Positions 50,779-62,742 of a stretch of DNA of 64,000 nt are shown in pieces. The translations under genes were made by a program, and so were the position numbers. The notes under the pieces were generated by a model. The model did not search any database, was not told the DNA's origin, and was given only the letters and a program-made list of their open reading frames with translations. Origin of the DNA: Echinometra lucunter (Eukaryota > Echinodermata > Echinoidea > Camarodonta > Echinometridae); assembly GCA_029962745.1 (NCBI GenBank), contig CM057158.1:15615173-15679172 (forward strand). Reading direction: 5' to 3'. How positions within the stretch are numbered: the first letter of the stretch is position 1; the number at the start of each line of letters is the position of its first letter.

Positions 50779-52422
50779 CTTCGGTTCTGTAATTCCCTCC
50801 ATAAAAAGGAAGAATGAAATAATAATTTGCAGTCCACTACAAATGGAGTTGTGTGTCAAAGAACAAAATAAAAATAACCACCATTAATATTGGAAATTCA
50901 CAACACCATCAATGACAACTTACATGAAATAATAGTTTTACATTTATGGTATTTATGGTAAGTTTAATTTACTGCACTTACTTCTGAGGCAGTAGTCAAG
51001 TTTCCAGGTCCATTTTCATGTCAGATACATATACTTCACATATTTTATATTTCATTCAAACTTGAATAATTACCCTTTAAAATTACATGCATGTGCCGTC
51101 AGTCTGAATCATCAACCTTTCAAATATGCATAGATGCACTACAGCAAATCATGATTTACCTTAGAAAAACAAACAAACAAACAAATAACACTTGCTCTCA
51201 GTCACGATACTCATAGATCATTTCATTTAAAAGCCAAATCACACCAGAATAAACTAGATCTAGACTAGGTCTAAAGAACAAGGCTGTTTAATGTTAGCTA
51301 CGTTTCTCGAAACCGTCATAAGTCTAACTTTAACTTAAGTTCACGGACATCCCATTGCAGTGAAATGCCTGTTTATTCTGGATTCCACACACATTTCAAA
51401 GGGATGTCCACAAAGTTTAACGTTAGAGTTAAGTTAGAACATTTATGTCTTTGTTTAATGGTTTCAACTTCAAGAAATGCAGCCTAACTGTTAGTAGGAT
51501 TGGGGGTTGGTTGTCCGGACAAGTAACAAAAATGAAGCCTTTTTTTTTTTTTTTTTTTTTTTGTCTTTGGATTAAACAAAAACTATGCATTGGTTTGTGC
51601 TTATCATCATCAATATTTATTCTCTATAATATTGTCTAACATTTTGTGCTAAAACGTTTAAGAGATTTGCTTGTGAACTTTTTCAGTTGGCTGTATAAAA
51701 TCGACTGTCCAGACACCCAACAACTGGCTATACTAACTTTTAGTAGGAAAACTACTAGGATGGGGGGGAGGGGGGGGGGGGGGGGGGGGGTCCGGACGGG
51801 TAACAAAAATGAAGCCTTCTTTTTTGTCTTTGGATTAAACATAAACTATGCTTGATTTGTGCTAATCATCATCAATATTTGTTCTCTTTAATATTGTCTA
51901 ACATTTTGTGCTAAAACATTTAAGAGATTTGCTTGTGAACTTTTTCAATTGGCTGTTTAAAATCGACTGTCCGGATACACAACCTGTCCGGACACCCAAC
52001 TCTCTTAGATGTTTTAGCACGAATGTTAGACAATATTATAGAGAGCAAATATTGATGATGATTAGCACTAATATGGCCATAGTTTTTGTTTAATCCAAAG
52101 ACAAAAAAGAAGGCTTCATTTTTGTTACGTGTCCGGACACCCAACCACCCATCCTACCAGAATTATTTCCACACTGCTTAGATCTACTTGAAAGTTGAAG
52201 TCGTGGATGACAATCAGACTAGGCAGGGGCCAGGCCCAGAATACAATCACTGCACTGTTTACAAGACAGCTAGCTGGCTCACTCACAACTTACAGGTAAT
52301 AGATGGCTATCTGCACTAGCATGCACTGCAGATGAATAACACCTTTGGCTTTGGGTTTGTTCCCGGGTTTGTTGTATTCCGGAGTATTGCGTAATCGGTG
52401 TGGAAAGCTGGCCAAGTGCAAG
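50779..52422. promoter_or_regulatory. Divergent MEAK7/ACOT8 intergenic region
   Basis: The two genes are head to head with 1.64 kb between start codons. Promoters for both should lie here, but no TATA box or other clear core element could be assigned. The middle is occupied by the 'tccggaca' repeat cluster. Confidence 0.4.
51497..52160. repeat. Three-copy 'tgtccggacacccaac' repeat cluster
   Basis: One unit ('gtccggacaagtaacaaaaa' to 'gtctttggattaaac' to 'atattgtctaacattttgtg' to 'gagatttgcttgtgaac') occurs at about 51497-51725 and again at about 51785-51985 in the same orientation. A third copy at about 51986-52150 is inverted. 'tgtccggacacccaac' marks the junctions. Probably a mobile element of about 230 bp with rearranged copies. 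Long T and G runs lie within it. Confidence 0.75.
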
Positions 52423-53953
52423 ATGCTCGGAAGCAACGGTCGACGGTTATTGTCTAATTTACAAAGCCTATTCCGCCGACGAGACACGATTGTAAACCAG
52501 CGAAAGTTGTTCCTGGTCTCCAGCTCCACTAGGATGGCCACTCCATCGACGTCAGACGACGGTAACGAGCAATCTGAGGGTGATCTCAGGAGCGTTCTTG
52601 TCAGCACCGTTCTCAACTTGGAAACTCTGGATCCCTACCTGTTCAGGTATATTGTTGGCCCATTCGTTAGAAATTGTGTGGCATCGAAAGAGATCAGAGC
52701 AGTGTTGTGTATATGAGTGTGTGTATTGCTTGCACGTGATCGGTGTGTGAATCGCATCGGGAGGGCCTAACGTTAGGGGGGAGGGGGGAGGCTTTCTCTG
52801 TGCTTTCAGTGCTTTTGTTTTATATTGTTGACTTATAGAATGTTATACATGATAACATGCTCTACTGTATACATTCAGTGAAATGTTGATTTAACTTTAA
52901 TATAATTTTTATTAATGAAGATGTAATTTTTATATTAAATTCAGGGCCTTGTCCTTGACAAGGGCACAAGGTCAAGGTCAGTTTAACTGTTCATTAGAAA
53001 AAAAAAGAAAAAAAGTGACCTCCTCCCTCAAGTGTTTTGTTTAGATCACTGTGCATTCCAAATCTTCTGTTAAAAATAAGAAATCTAAAAGTCTAAAGAA
53101 TAATCAATCAGTGAGCGCAGACATTGAAAATTTCTTGATAGTATAAAAATGTGCCTTTTTTAAATATGTTTTAACATAAGACATCCCAACGACCCAACCT
53201 CAAAACCATACACTCTTTGTAGTGAAAGATAACACAAGAAGATAGCATCAAGGATTGATGCCAAGTCAATCTTGGACTTCTTCAGGGGACATACAATTGG
53301 TGTTTCTTGAATCATTCTCTTTTAAATTATATGGAATTAATTGTTCCTGTGTCTTTTCTATAACACCTTCATCTTTGCCTTTCCTTTAGTTCCACTTGTG
53401 TCTCTGCATCTCTGTACCAGGGATTTACAGCCCTGTTTAAACTCATTCTCTAACACTAACAATGGAACATTGTGTGTGAATTTGATTCTAAGTAGATTTA
53501 CCTCTGTGCTCCCAATTCATAGGAAACTGCAATGTTTGAAAAAGGGGGTCTGCAGTTGGAACCAAATTATACCATACAATTATCAAAATCAGACTTAAAA
53601 TGCTAACCTACATGTAGCATAGATTCAGCAAGACAAGATCCAGTTTTCTTAATTTGGGGGTGATAAAGTAAGGGACAAACAATTTCATTTCTTCACTATG
53701 AAAAACGTGTGACCAAGATTATTAGGTTATTGAATTAACCCTGTGCTCTGTTTCTGACCCTTAGGGCAAAGAATATGTGGCATGCCTATGGAGCAGGAAA
53801 GAGATTGTTTGGAGGTCAGATTATAGGCCAAGCATTGGTAGCAGCTGGAAGGACAGTCGACCCTGCACTCTCCATTCACTCATTACACTCATACTTTATT
53901 AAAGCAGGTAATTTTAACAATTTTAATTATAACATGACAGATAGATAGATTAT

Positions 53954-54022
<69 letters not shown>

Positions 54023-57000
54023 ATGGTATTGTAACTACAAAACAGATTATAGTATTATTTCACACAGGGGAGCATTGGTATGGTGAGCTGTGAAAATTTA
54101 TCTGGCTGCTGACCTCTATATCTGAGGATAGAAAACACTACAATAATCAACAAATTTTTTGAAAATATTTGCTTTTTACATCCTAGGATTATAAAACATT
54201 CAATTTCAAAATATGAATTCACATGCAGATGCAGTAAAAGACATAATTATGTACAACAAATCATACATTGAATCACATTATAATTACAAATAACGTTAAT
54301 TAATGTACAAATAACCATTGCACCTATGAGTTAAATGAACTATATAATAAAATAAAGTAAGATTCTTGGTGTAATTAAGTGTTCGTCTGTGTCATTAATT
54401 ATCACTAAACCTGACCTCAGAAGCCCTTTGCAATTTGTCATAGTTTCATTCTTCTTTGTTCCTGCTCTCTGTTTGTCAGGAGATTCGTCCTTACCTGTAC
54501 TGTATCGTGTAGAGAACCAGAGAGATGGAAAGAGCTTCTGCACACGCTCAGTGGAAGCCATTCAAAACGGCCGTATCATCCTGACCATGATGGCATCTTA
54601 TCACAGATTTGAGGAGTCTCCATTCAGTCACCAGTACACAATGCCTGATGTTCCTGATCCAGATACTATGACAACCGATATGGAGGAACTGAGGCAGTTT
54701 GTAGAGTAAGTCTGTTCCTATGACATAAACTTTCTTATGAATCTTCTGTGATATCATCTCATTGGTGGATCCAGGGGTGCAGGGTGCAGCAGGTACGCAC
54801 CCCCTAGGTATTCAACAATAGAGATCTTAAGAATCAAAATGCAGTATAATACTGCAGGCACTTGCACACAGTCACTTGCCTGTTTGTGGGCACATGTCAT
54901 ATGCCTATGGTGCACATGCAGTAATTTCTGATTACTTCTATTAGCTGTGCTTAACCCATTGCCTACTGGAACCGGGTGGTCTTCGTACTATGCCTATGGG
55001 AAATAGAGAATTCAGTTGTCACCGAGTTCAGAGGGCATCTGTCTCTAGCTTTACCAGTGACGCAAAGCACCATGGTTGTGTTGTGTTACAAAGTGCAGTA
55101 CACTGAGGTTCCATCAGCAGAGTAACCTGTTGAACACTAAGCCAGAGAGAACTTTGGCTAGGGGTCTTTCACCGTCTTCGGAAAATGTGTGTTACACTGA
55201 AATCAAATTTCAATTTATGCTTGTTCTCCCAAGAACCTGTGGTTACTGACTATTCAGTTCACATGTTATACATAATGGCAGCTCAACAGATGGAATCCAG
55301 TTTGCATACATTAGTTGCTGCTATGTGGGCAAGCCTCTTGCAAGCCTTTTAGATGCCTAGAGAAACTTTTGTTCAAGTATGCAAACAATTCATAAACAGG
55401 TTTATTGGAACAATTTTGGATCAGGTACTGAGTGTCCTCTGATCAAGACGCCTCTTGCTCTTGCTTTAGTACTTATAGTCCTTGAATATGAAAACATAAA
55501 AAGATTCACATGAAGTTGAAGTCCAAATTGGGGGGGGGGGGTATTTTGATGGTTTGAGATTGTCTGAAGCTGTTCATTTGCCAAAAGGGGGTCATTGGGA
55601 TTGGATCATTTCATGTGTTTTGTGACTTTTGGAGTCCATGTACCGGTAATCAAGCTTGTTTACTCTATGAGCAAATTCATGAACATGAATAATGCAATAG
55701 TTTCAGACAAATGAATATGTTGTATGTAAGGCCAAAACTTGAAAAATAATATTAACCCAGAAAAACTTAGTTTGCTCATTTAATTTAGCACTTGCATGCT
55801 GTATTTCAAATTTTGTGAGATTCACTATTTTGTTTTGATATCAGAAGACTGAGAAGTTTATATGATAAAGTATTTGTTGTATACCAAACTTACATTTCCG
55901 TAATTCCATCTACACTAATCGAGTTGAAGAATATGGGTTTTTAAAATAAAAAACTCATATTCTTTAACTCGGGGCCTGCAAACGTTTTATTACCCTTTTC
56001 AACGCTCTAAATTGGGATTAAAATATCGTCTCACAACTAAGTTACTACTTACTGCCTTACAGATGCCAAGTTGTTAATGATGAGCGAGAAAAATTAATTT
56101 CTTATTATTCAGTTTTCATTTTATTGATGAACTTTTCATGCATTCTACAATTTAAAGAGATCATTCTACACTTGTCATGTCTTCTACATTTTGGAAGACT
56201 GGATCAAAATGGTTTAGCCATAAAAGAAATAATTATTTTCCACTCCAGAGCACAGTGAACTTGATCTACAGTGTGTGAATATTCCTTTGAATTGCGAAGG
56301 CTAATTTAGTCACCCTTTCTTCCCTTTTCTTACAGGAATCCTGATATTCCAGAGAAGACACGAGAGTGGGCCAAGAAACAGCTGGCTCGAGAAATCGCTT
56401 TTGAAACAAAGCGAGTAGACAGAGAAATTTACTTTGCCCAAGGTTTTGACCAGCCTTCTGAACCTAAACTTATGACTTGGGTGAAGGTCAAAGGTGAAAT
56501 AGGAGAAAATACAGGTAAAATATTGAATGCTCTTTTATTTAATATTTGCAATACCATTAACTAGAAGGGAATTAAATGTTTAGAAATCAAAGAAATATTG
56601 CAAGTAATGAATGAGAAAAAAAAAATTATGTGTGAGTAGATATATGTATTATTCGAAGTGTTTGAAACAATTAGTTGTATTTTGATGAAATAAGAATGAT
56701 CTAAAATATATTTTTTTACCCTCCCTCCTCTTCTCTCATTCTGGTTAATTTCTTGTAATGCTTTAATGTTTTTGCTCTTTTTTTTCTATTTGCAGGAGAA
56801 GATGCCGTGGACATGCAGCATTGTTGCCTAGCCTACATCTCAGACCTCTTTCTTGCTAGTATCCCGTATCTTCCTAACAGAGATAAACCCCTTGGGATGA
56901 TATGCTCCTTAGATCATTCCATGTGGTTCCACGCCCCATGTCGTATTGATGAATGGATGCTGTACGAGTGTGAAAGTCCACAGTCTGGTAAGTGAGCCGA

Positions 57001-58794
57001 GGTTTGAACCTATGACCTAATACAGATAAACCCCTGTGGATAATGTGTTCCTTGGATTATTCCATGTGGTTCCATGCCCCATGTCATATTGATGAATGGA
57101 TGCTGTACGAGTGTGAAAGTCCACAGTCTGGTAAGTGAGCCAGGGCTTGAACTCATGACCTAAAAGAGGTAAACCCCGGGGGATGATGTGTTCCTTGGAT
57201 CATTCCATGTGGTTCCATGCACCATGTGATATTGATGAATGGTTGCCGTACGAGTGTGAAAATCCACAGTCTGGTAAGTGAGCCGGGGCTTGAACCCATG
57301 ACCTAATAGAGATAAACCCTTTGGAATGATTTGTCAGGGCCGTATCTCATCGGCGGAGACGTCCCTGTGACTTGCTGGAGAATGGAAAAATCCTCCAAAA
57401 ATTTGAAAACATGTTTAAATTTCCCGCGACTCCTTGGAGACCTGGCTAGTCTCAAGGAGACGTTATGGAGACATCTCTGCAACTAGCAGAGACTCAAGTC
57501 ATGAACTAGTCTCCAGGCCTGTGAGATTCCCCTTTACGTAGATCATTGTTGATGAGTAGGTGCTGTGTAAATATGAAAGCCCTCAATGCAGTTACTGAGC
57601 TAGGTCTTGAACCCACAATCTCTGCATACCCAGAAATGTCCAATCCAATCCAATCGATGTATTTGTAGAGCTTTTTCCAAACCATCGAGTGATCACGTTC
57701 CTGTTGTTCACGTCATCGCATTACTTGACCTTTCGTAAATGGTAGGCCCTAAATCTACATAGTGTTGGGTCCACATTACATGACACTTAATAAAAAAATC
57801 TACAGCAAACCTACAAATGCTAACCTTGTGAATCCAACACTTCGTAGATAAGAGGGGTGTATTTCATGAACCTATACACCCTATTTTTCTGGAATCTTGG
57901 TCCTTTAATGCATGTATTGTGTAATGTGATGTTTTTCTTAGTTCTAATACCAAGACTAGAAGCAAAATTTTCCAGAAACCCCTTACATGCCAGGGCCAGT
58001 ATTCAATTCAATACTTGGATTAAGTAAAACTTTTACTAAGTATTTTACTTGGCTAAGAAAATTCCTCAAATCATATTCAATTCAATACTTTGAATTTTAC
58101 TTCAGTAAGCCAACTTAAAGCCAAAATCCCTACTGATATATGCATTGTGACGTGATATTTTCAATGCGCAATTAACATGTCGCATCAAATACGCTCGAAT
58201 ACGCTATGATATAATTCTGCGCAGCTCATGATGACTGCGTATAAAACCTATGCCTGCCAGTCAAGGCCTCCAAAATAATTGGCTTAAGTCTCCTAGGTAG
58301 GTGTCTTAGATTTAGAGTAAAATACTTAGTCAAAATACTGAATTGAATACCAAATTTTGCTAAGTATTTTATCTAAGTAAAAAACTAAGACAAATACTCA
58401 TATTTCTGACTTAAGTATTGAATTGAATACCGGCCCAGGTGTCAGAGAGATAAAATAGCCCCTTCCCTATTTCAAGTTTTATGTTATCTATGGTATAAGC
58501 ACAATAACTTTGCTATGTCCTTAGCTGTAGTAGATAGGCACACTTGAGTTAAGAGACTCAGACAAGAGGAGGTTTCAGAATAAAATGAAAAGTGTGAGAG
58601 ATGAAATGGCATTCAGAATACCACCCCTGAACAATTGCTGCCGGAGCAAATGCTGGTGCGTGAATGAAAACACTTGTTTTTTGTCTGCATTTACAGGTCA
58701 TGGGCGTGGCATGTCCTTAGGTCGTTTCTGGAGACGTGACGGTGTCCTTGCGGTGACAGTGGCTCAAGAATCTCTTTTCAGACCTAAACTCTAA
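52423..58794 (+). CDS. ACOT8: Acyl-CoA thioesterase 8, peroxisomal type
   Basis: Six exons: 52423-52646, 53765-53907, 54480-54705, 56336-56514, 56796-56987, 58697-58794. Phases agree and total 1062 bp, 353 residues. A second in-frame ATG at 52534 gives 316, closer to human ACOT8 (319). It is a double-hotdog enzyme that hydrolyses acyl-CoA to free acid and CoA. Conserved text: LRSVLVSTVLNLETLDPYLFR, RLFGGQIIGQALVAAG, SIHSLHSYFIKAGD, LDHSMWFHAP, WMLYECESP, RFWRRDGVLAVTVAQE. The catalytic triad matches Asp274 (YISD), Ser295 (CSLDHS) and Gln345 (VAQE), numbered from the first ATG. The C-terminus ends PKL instead of the usual SKL peroxisomal signal. The 37 residues before the second ATG are Arg-rich and nearly free of acidic residues, like a mitochondrial presequence. 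Confidence 0.94.
53938..54021. repeat. (GATA)n microsatellite
   Basis: A nearly pure 'gata' tract of about 80 bp in ACOT8 intron 2, with one 'tatgat' interruption near the left edge. Confidence 0.95.
55919..55970. repeat. Hairpin in ACOT8 intron 3
   Basis: 'cgagttgaagaatatgggtt' is followed after a short AT loop by its near-complete mirror ending 'catattctttaactcg', giving a stem of about 20 bp. Possibly a small MITE core. Confidence 0.6.
56881..57325 (+). repeat. 143-bp tandem duplication of ACOT8 exon 5 end plus donor
   Basis: The 3' part of exon 5 (from 'agataaacccc'), its donor 'ctggtaagtgagcc' and about 35 bp of intron recur at 57024 and 57167; a fourth partial copy begins at 57310. 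The period is exactly 143 bp. Both extra copies stay open in the native frame (CSLDYSMWFHAPCHIDEWML and CSLDHSMWFHAPCDIDEW). If AG at 57024-57025 or 57167-57168 served as acceptor, each copy would be a 105-bp phase-symmetric cassette exon. Confidence 0.9.
57993..58436. mobile_element. MITE with 'gtattcaattcaatactt' ends
   Basis: The left end 'gggccagtattcaattcaat' mirrors the right end 'attgaattgaataccggccc'. Further internal mirrored 'acttagtcaaaatact' and 'aagtattttactt' blocks give about 444 bp of palindromic element in ACOT8 intron 5. No open frame. Confidence 0.75.
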
Positions 58795-60002
58795 TAATCA
58801 TCAAGGGATACTTGGTGATTCTTACCCCTTTAACAACTCAAGAGAAAGACTACTAGTTCAGCAGAGACCAAGGTAGATATGAACTGAAAACTCCATCCAG
58901 CTCCACCCTCAAGAATATGTATTGAGTACACTTGCTAGGGTCTGTGTTATACACATTTTCAGGTTGCGTATATCAACATGTGCCAAACACTATTGTAATA
59001 ATGTTTTTATTTGTCCAATTACATTTACAATGTAAAAGAATCCTTGTAATTATAAGATGCTGTCAGAGCCTTTTGTGACAAAATTCCAAGCCAAGGAATT
59101 TGATGTATCTTATCACACCATGGAGTAAAGAACATTAATTGACATCAGAATTATCATTTTGTTCAGTTTTGAGTTCTTGATGCAAACTCAACTAAGGTTA
59201 TTAATATAATAATTAGATTTTATGCAAATTTTGCATGCTTCAGCATTCATTAATAACAAAATATGTGAACCGACAATTTCAGAATTTCGAGTGATTCCCT
59301 AAGGCTGCATTCCAAGGTTGGAATATAAAAGATAGTTATGTTGCATGAATGTGCAATATAACAAATTGTTGAGAGTCATAAGACAGCTTTCCTAGGATAC
59401 ATGCTCACAAATACCGTATTTTTATATTAAGATCTTTAATAGATTTGGTCTGTAATATAGGAGATAAAAACAGGGACTTGTCAATCAGTTGTCCTAATGT
59501 TGTTATATGACCGCAGTAGAGAATTACTGTTTCAATTCAAAGATTTACAAACAGAAAGAAACTTTGCAGTTTAATTGAAAAGCAACACAAGACATGCACT
59601 AGCCTTGTCTTGAATTATTCACATTTTGTTTGAATTCAAACAAGTGGAAAAAGAGTGTGTTTCAGAGAACTTTCATTTGTGGTGACTACTAGAATTGTTA
59701 TTGGAGTCCATTTCTTTATTAAAGTTTGTATTCATATGCCATTATGGACATTCTGTATATGTTAGAAATTTGATTATCTGTAAAGTAGCACAAACTGAGA
59801 AATTTCATTTATGTAAACTTGTATGTTGTGTTCCATGTATATAAGAGATTATGGCATAGGACATTCTATTGAACTGAAATATTAGTATATACTGTACCGT
59901 TTTGAAATTTCATTTGATTGTGATGACAATGTGTCCACTAATGGCACTAAATGTCCTCTTCGATGTAAAGGCTTGTTCAGAGACTCCAACCCCAAGCACC
60001 TC

Positions 60003-60345
60003 TTAAAGGCAAAGTCCACCTCAAAATTTTCACTGTTTCAATAAAAGGAGTTAAATTTGAACAGCATTTTAAAAAAGAAATGAGCAAAATCGGTCAAAGA
60101 ATAAGAAAATTTCACTCATTTACATTTTCTAGTAAATTACTTTCGGCTCTGCAAATTGGCAACACTGATGACATCATATGCGAGCAGCTCTCCATTCACT
60201 CTGTACATGAAATTTCACATTTTCTCAATTTTCTTTGAAGTTACACATTTTCTAACCCCCATAGTCAATGTATATTCAGAAGAATTGTTTTTTACATAAC
60301 ATACTTTGACTATGGGGTGAGAAAATGTGTAACTTTCAGTTGGAG
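60003..60345. mobile_element. Dispersed repeat with internal hairpin
   Basis: The text ('aaaggcaaagtccacctc', then 'ttggcaacactgatgacatc', then 'agctctccattcactctgta') resembles the 14.5-15.2 kb palindrome family. Immediately after it, 'gaagttacacattttctaac' to 'catagtcaatg' is mirrored by 'tttgactatgg' to 'gagaaaatgtgtaacttt', a stem of roughly 30 bp with mismatches. Confidence 0.55.
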
Positions 60346-60570
60346 TTGGAGTCCCTGCTTGTTCAAACATCCAGCAATAAACTACACCATCTGCCCCCCC
60401 CCCCCCTTTCTTTAATGCTTTTTGTGAATTAAGTGACACAACAAAGGACGGAATTCACAAAAGAAGTTTAAACCTTGAGGTGGCTTAAACCTCCATAAGC
60501 ACACTGAATTAAGCATAAATTGTTGCAGATTGGCCATGTGCACATTTAAAGAAAACAGATGGTTAGACCA

Positions 60571-60870
60571 GGGGAGCGTTTCATCAACATTTGTTGTCTG
60601 ACAAGTTGTCAGATCTAGGGAGCGTTTCACGAAGATTTTTGTCGGTGATTTTCACTGACTAATTTGCTTTCAGCCAATCAGATGCGAGGATTTTCAGTAG
60701 CTTATAACATTTGTCGGTGACTTTCAATGACAAAACTCCTCATGAAACACTCCCCTGACATCTTTACTTGATTTTGATTGGCTGAGGAGCATCGTTACTA
60801 TGGCAACTGTCGGATAAAACAGACTTTGTCGGATAAAACATCCAACAAGTCCGTTCATGAAATGCTCCCC
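60571..60870. mobile_element. Outer MITE interrupted by a related MITE
   Basis: The outer ends are 'ggggagcgtttcatcaacat' and the mirrored 'gttcatgaaatgctcccc'. Inner text 'ttgtctgacaagttgtcaga' and 'gattggctgaggagcatcg' differs from the 139-bp family. A 139-bp-family copy (60617-60755) lies within it. Confidence 0.75.
60617..60755. mobile_element. Palindromic MITE, 'ggggagcgtttcatgaa' family, copy 3 (nested)
   Basis: Same length and order as 2893-3031, with 'agggagcgtttcacgaag' at the left and 'aaactcctcatgaaacactc' at the right. It carries more substitutions than the other copies. Confidence 0.8.
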
Positions 60871-62169
60871 AGCTTCTGTATGTACGTATGCTGAGAAAAA
60901 CCCATGAGGGGGTTCAAACTGTCCATGGTTTAAACCTCTTGTAAATCCAACCTATGGGACTATCTAGGTGTACTCACTTATGCAGTATGTGTTTTATGAG
61001 ATACAGGAATGCGATGCGCAGTCTGCATGAAAACTTCTGTGGGTTTTTTATTTGGGGGGGGCGGTTGGCTGCTATATGTATGTGAACAAGCCTTAATGCT
61101 TCTATTTAAAGATTATAATACTTCTATGAGTAGTACAAAATTTGCACTTGCAGTGTACCAATGCAAAATCAGTTGCATTGATTGATGTGTCTGCCTGAAT
61201 CAAAGGATCACTTGTCTTACCTGTACTTGTACTATCAATAATTAACAATACATGCACTTCCATGAACTAGTTTTAACATTTTTCATGAAATTTGTATGCT
61301 GCACTGAGCAGAAGCATCTATTCAACTTCCATTTCTTCTTTTGCTCTGTATCATTCTATACATGCACATTGTATTATGAAGACTTAAATAATGATCAGTT
61401 ATTATACTCCTACAAAAAAGTTATAAGGTGGCATTATTACAAACACAGTATTGTCTCTTGGGTGAAAAAATATTCCTGAAATGAAATCACATTGCCATCT
61501 ACAAGCCACAGATAAACAATTATTGTATTGAAAATAAAGTGTTGGAACATGATGATTATAGTCAACAAATATTTACAGTTATCAAATTTATCTATATGTA
61601 AATGTGTATTGGTAGAATAACGAATTTCATAAATGTCAGCAAGCATTAAAAGCAAGTTCATTTTAGTGGAGATTACTTGTTAAGAATTATATGGTATAGA
61701 GTGATAATACATGTATATTCAAACCAAAGATTGCTAGCAGCTTAATTCATATTATTTTTGTATTATACATTCAATGTAGCTTTTTCTTTCCATTAAAATT
61801 TTGATGGCAATAAAGTTGTATTCCAATGCTGCTATTTAGTATAGTACTAAAAATGATACTCTGATCAGAGTCATGAGTTTCTAATTTTCGAATTTTTATT
61901 TCAGATCATCTTCAGGAACTAAAACTGCTGCTATCGTTAAACTCTCAGCAAACAATGTATTCTATATCCCAGCTTGCATGTTGATAATCATTTCATTTAC
62001 TCGGCTAAATGGGAAAGGTGTTAGAGACTCACGTCTGGAAGAATATGGCTTATATTACGATGCATGTGTTGGTCGGGAGTGAAAAAGCCATTGTATGAAC
62101 ATTGGTGTGAAAAAAAGATGTTAATCAAAATCCGTTTCTGAAACGGACGAAAACTCACGTCTGTTCATG

Positions 62170-62171
<2 letters not shown>

Positions 62172-62221
<50 letters not shown>
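62172..62221. repeat. (AT)n microsatellite
   Basis: About 50 bp of pure AT. Confidence 0.95.
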
Positions 62222-62224
<3 letters not shown>

Positions 62225-62701
62225 GAAACAAATATACTATGAAAGATTGCTTTACAAACACGATTTTTTCAGTGAAGTTTTGCCCTCTGGGATTTATCAA
62301 GGAAGTGAGTATATGACTACAACTTTTTTCAGAATATCATGAACATATCCATAACAACCACAAGTGCATCCTCTCATGTACTATTATTTGTTATCGTTTA
62401 TTTGTTTCATGTTTATCTCTGAGGAGCATAATTTTATTTGAAATGAAAAAATATATATACATATTTGTGAGTTTGCAGTCTCATTACACAGAAAGGGAAT
62501 TCTAATAAATGCAAATTTTGAGTCATACTTTCATTCTTGCTTGCTCTTCAAGATTCATTGTAAGAGAGTCCTTTCTCAATACAAGAAAATAAAAGAGAGT
62601 GGCATTTAGAAACGCAATGTTAGAGTCAGAAAGAGATATGAGGAGAGGAAGGGAGAGAGAGAAAAGGAGAGAGGGGGAGCGAGAGATTAAAAAAATAGAG
62701 A

Positions 62702-62702
<1 letters not shown>

Positions 62703-62733
<31 letters not shown>

Positions 62734-62742
62734 GGGGGGGGG
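62703..62742. repeat. Poly-G run
   Basis: About 40 bases of G broken by a single T, following a GA-rich stretch. It could form G-quadruplexes and is a likely assembly weak point. Confidence 0.9.

Noticed and set aside
52345..52422. Upstream extension of ACOT8 to position 52345
   Set aside because: The extension would begin with TTG, not ATG. The first in-frame ATG is at 52423.
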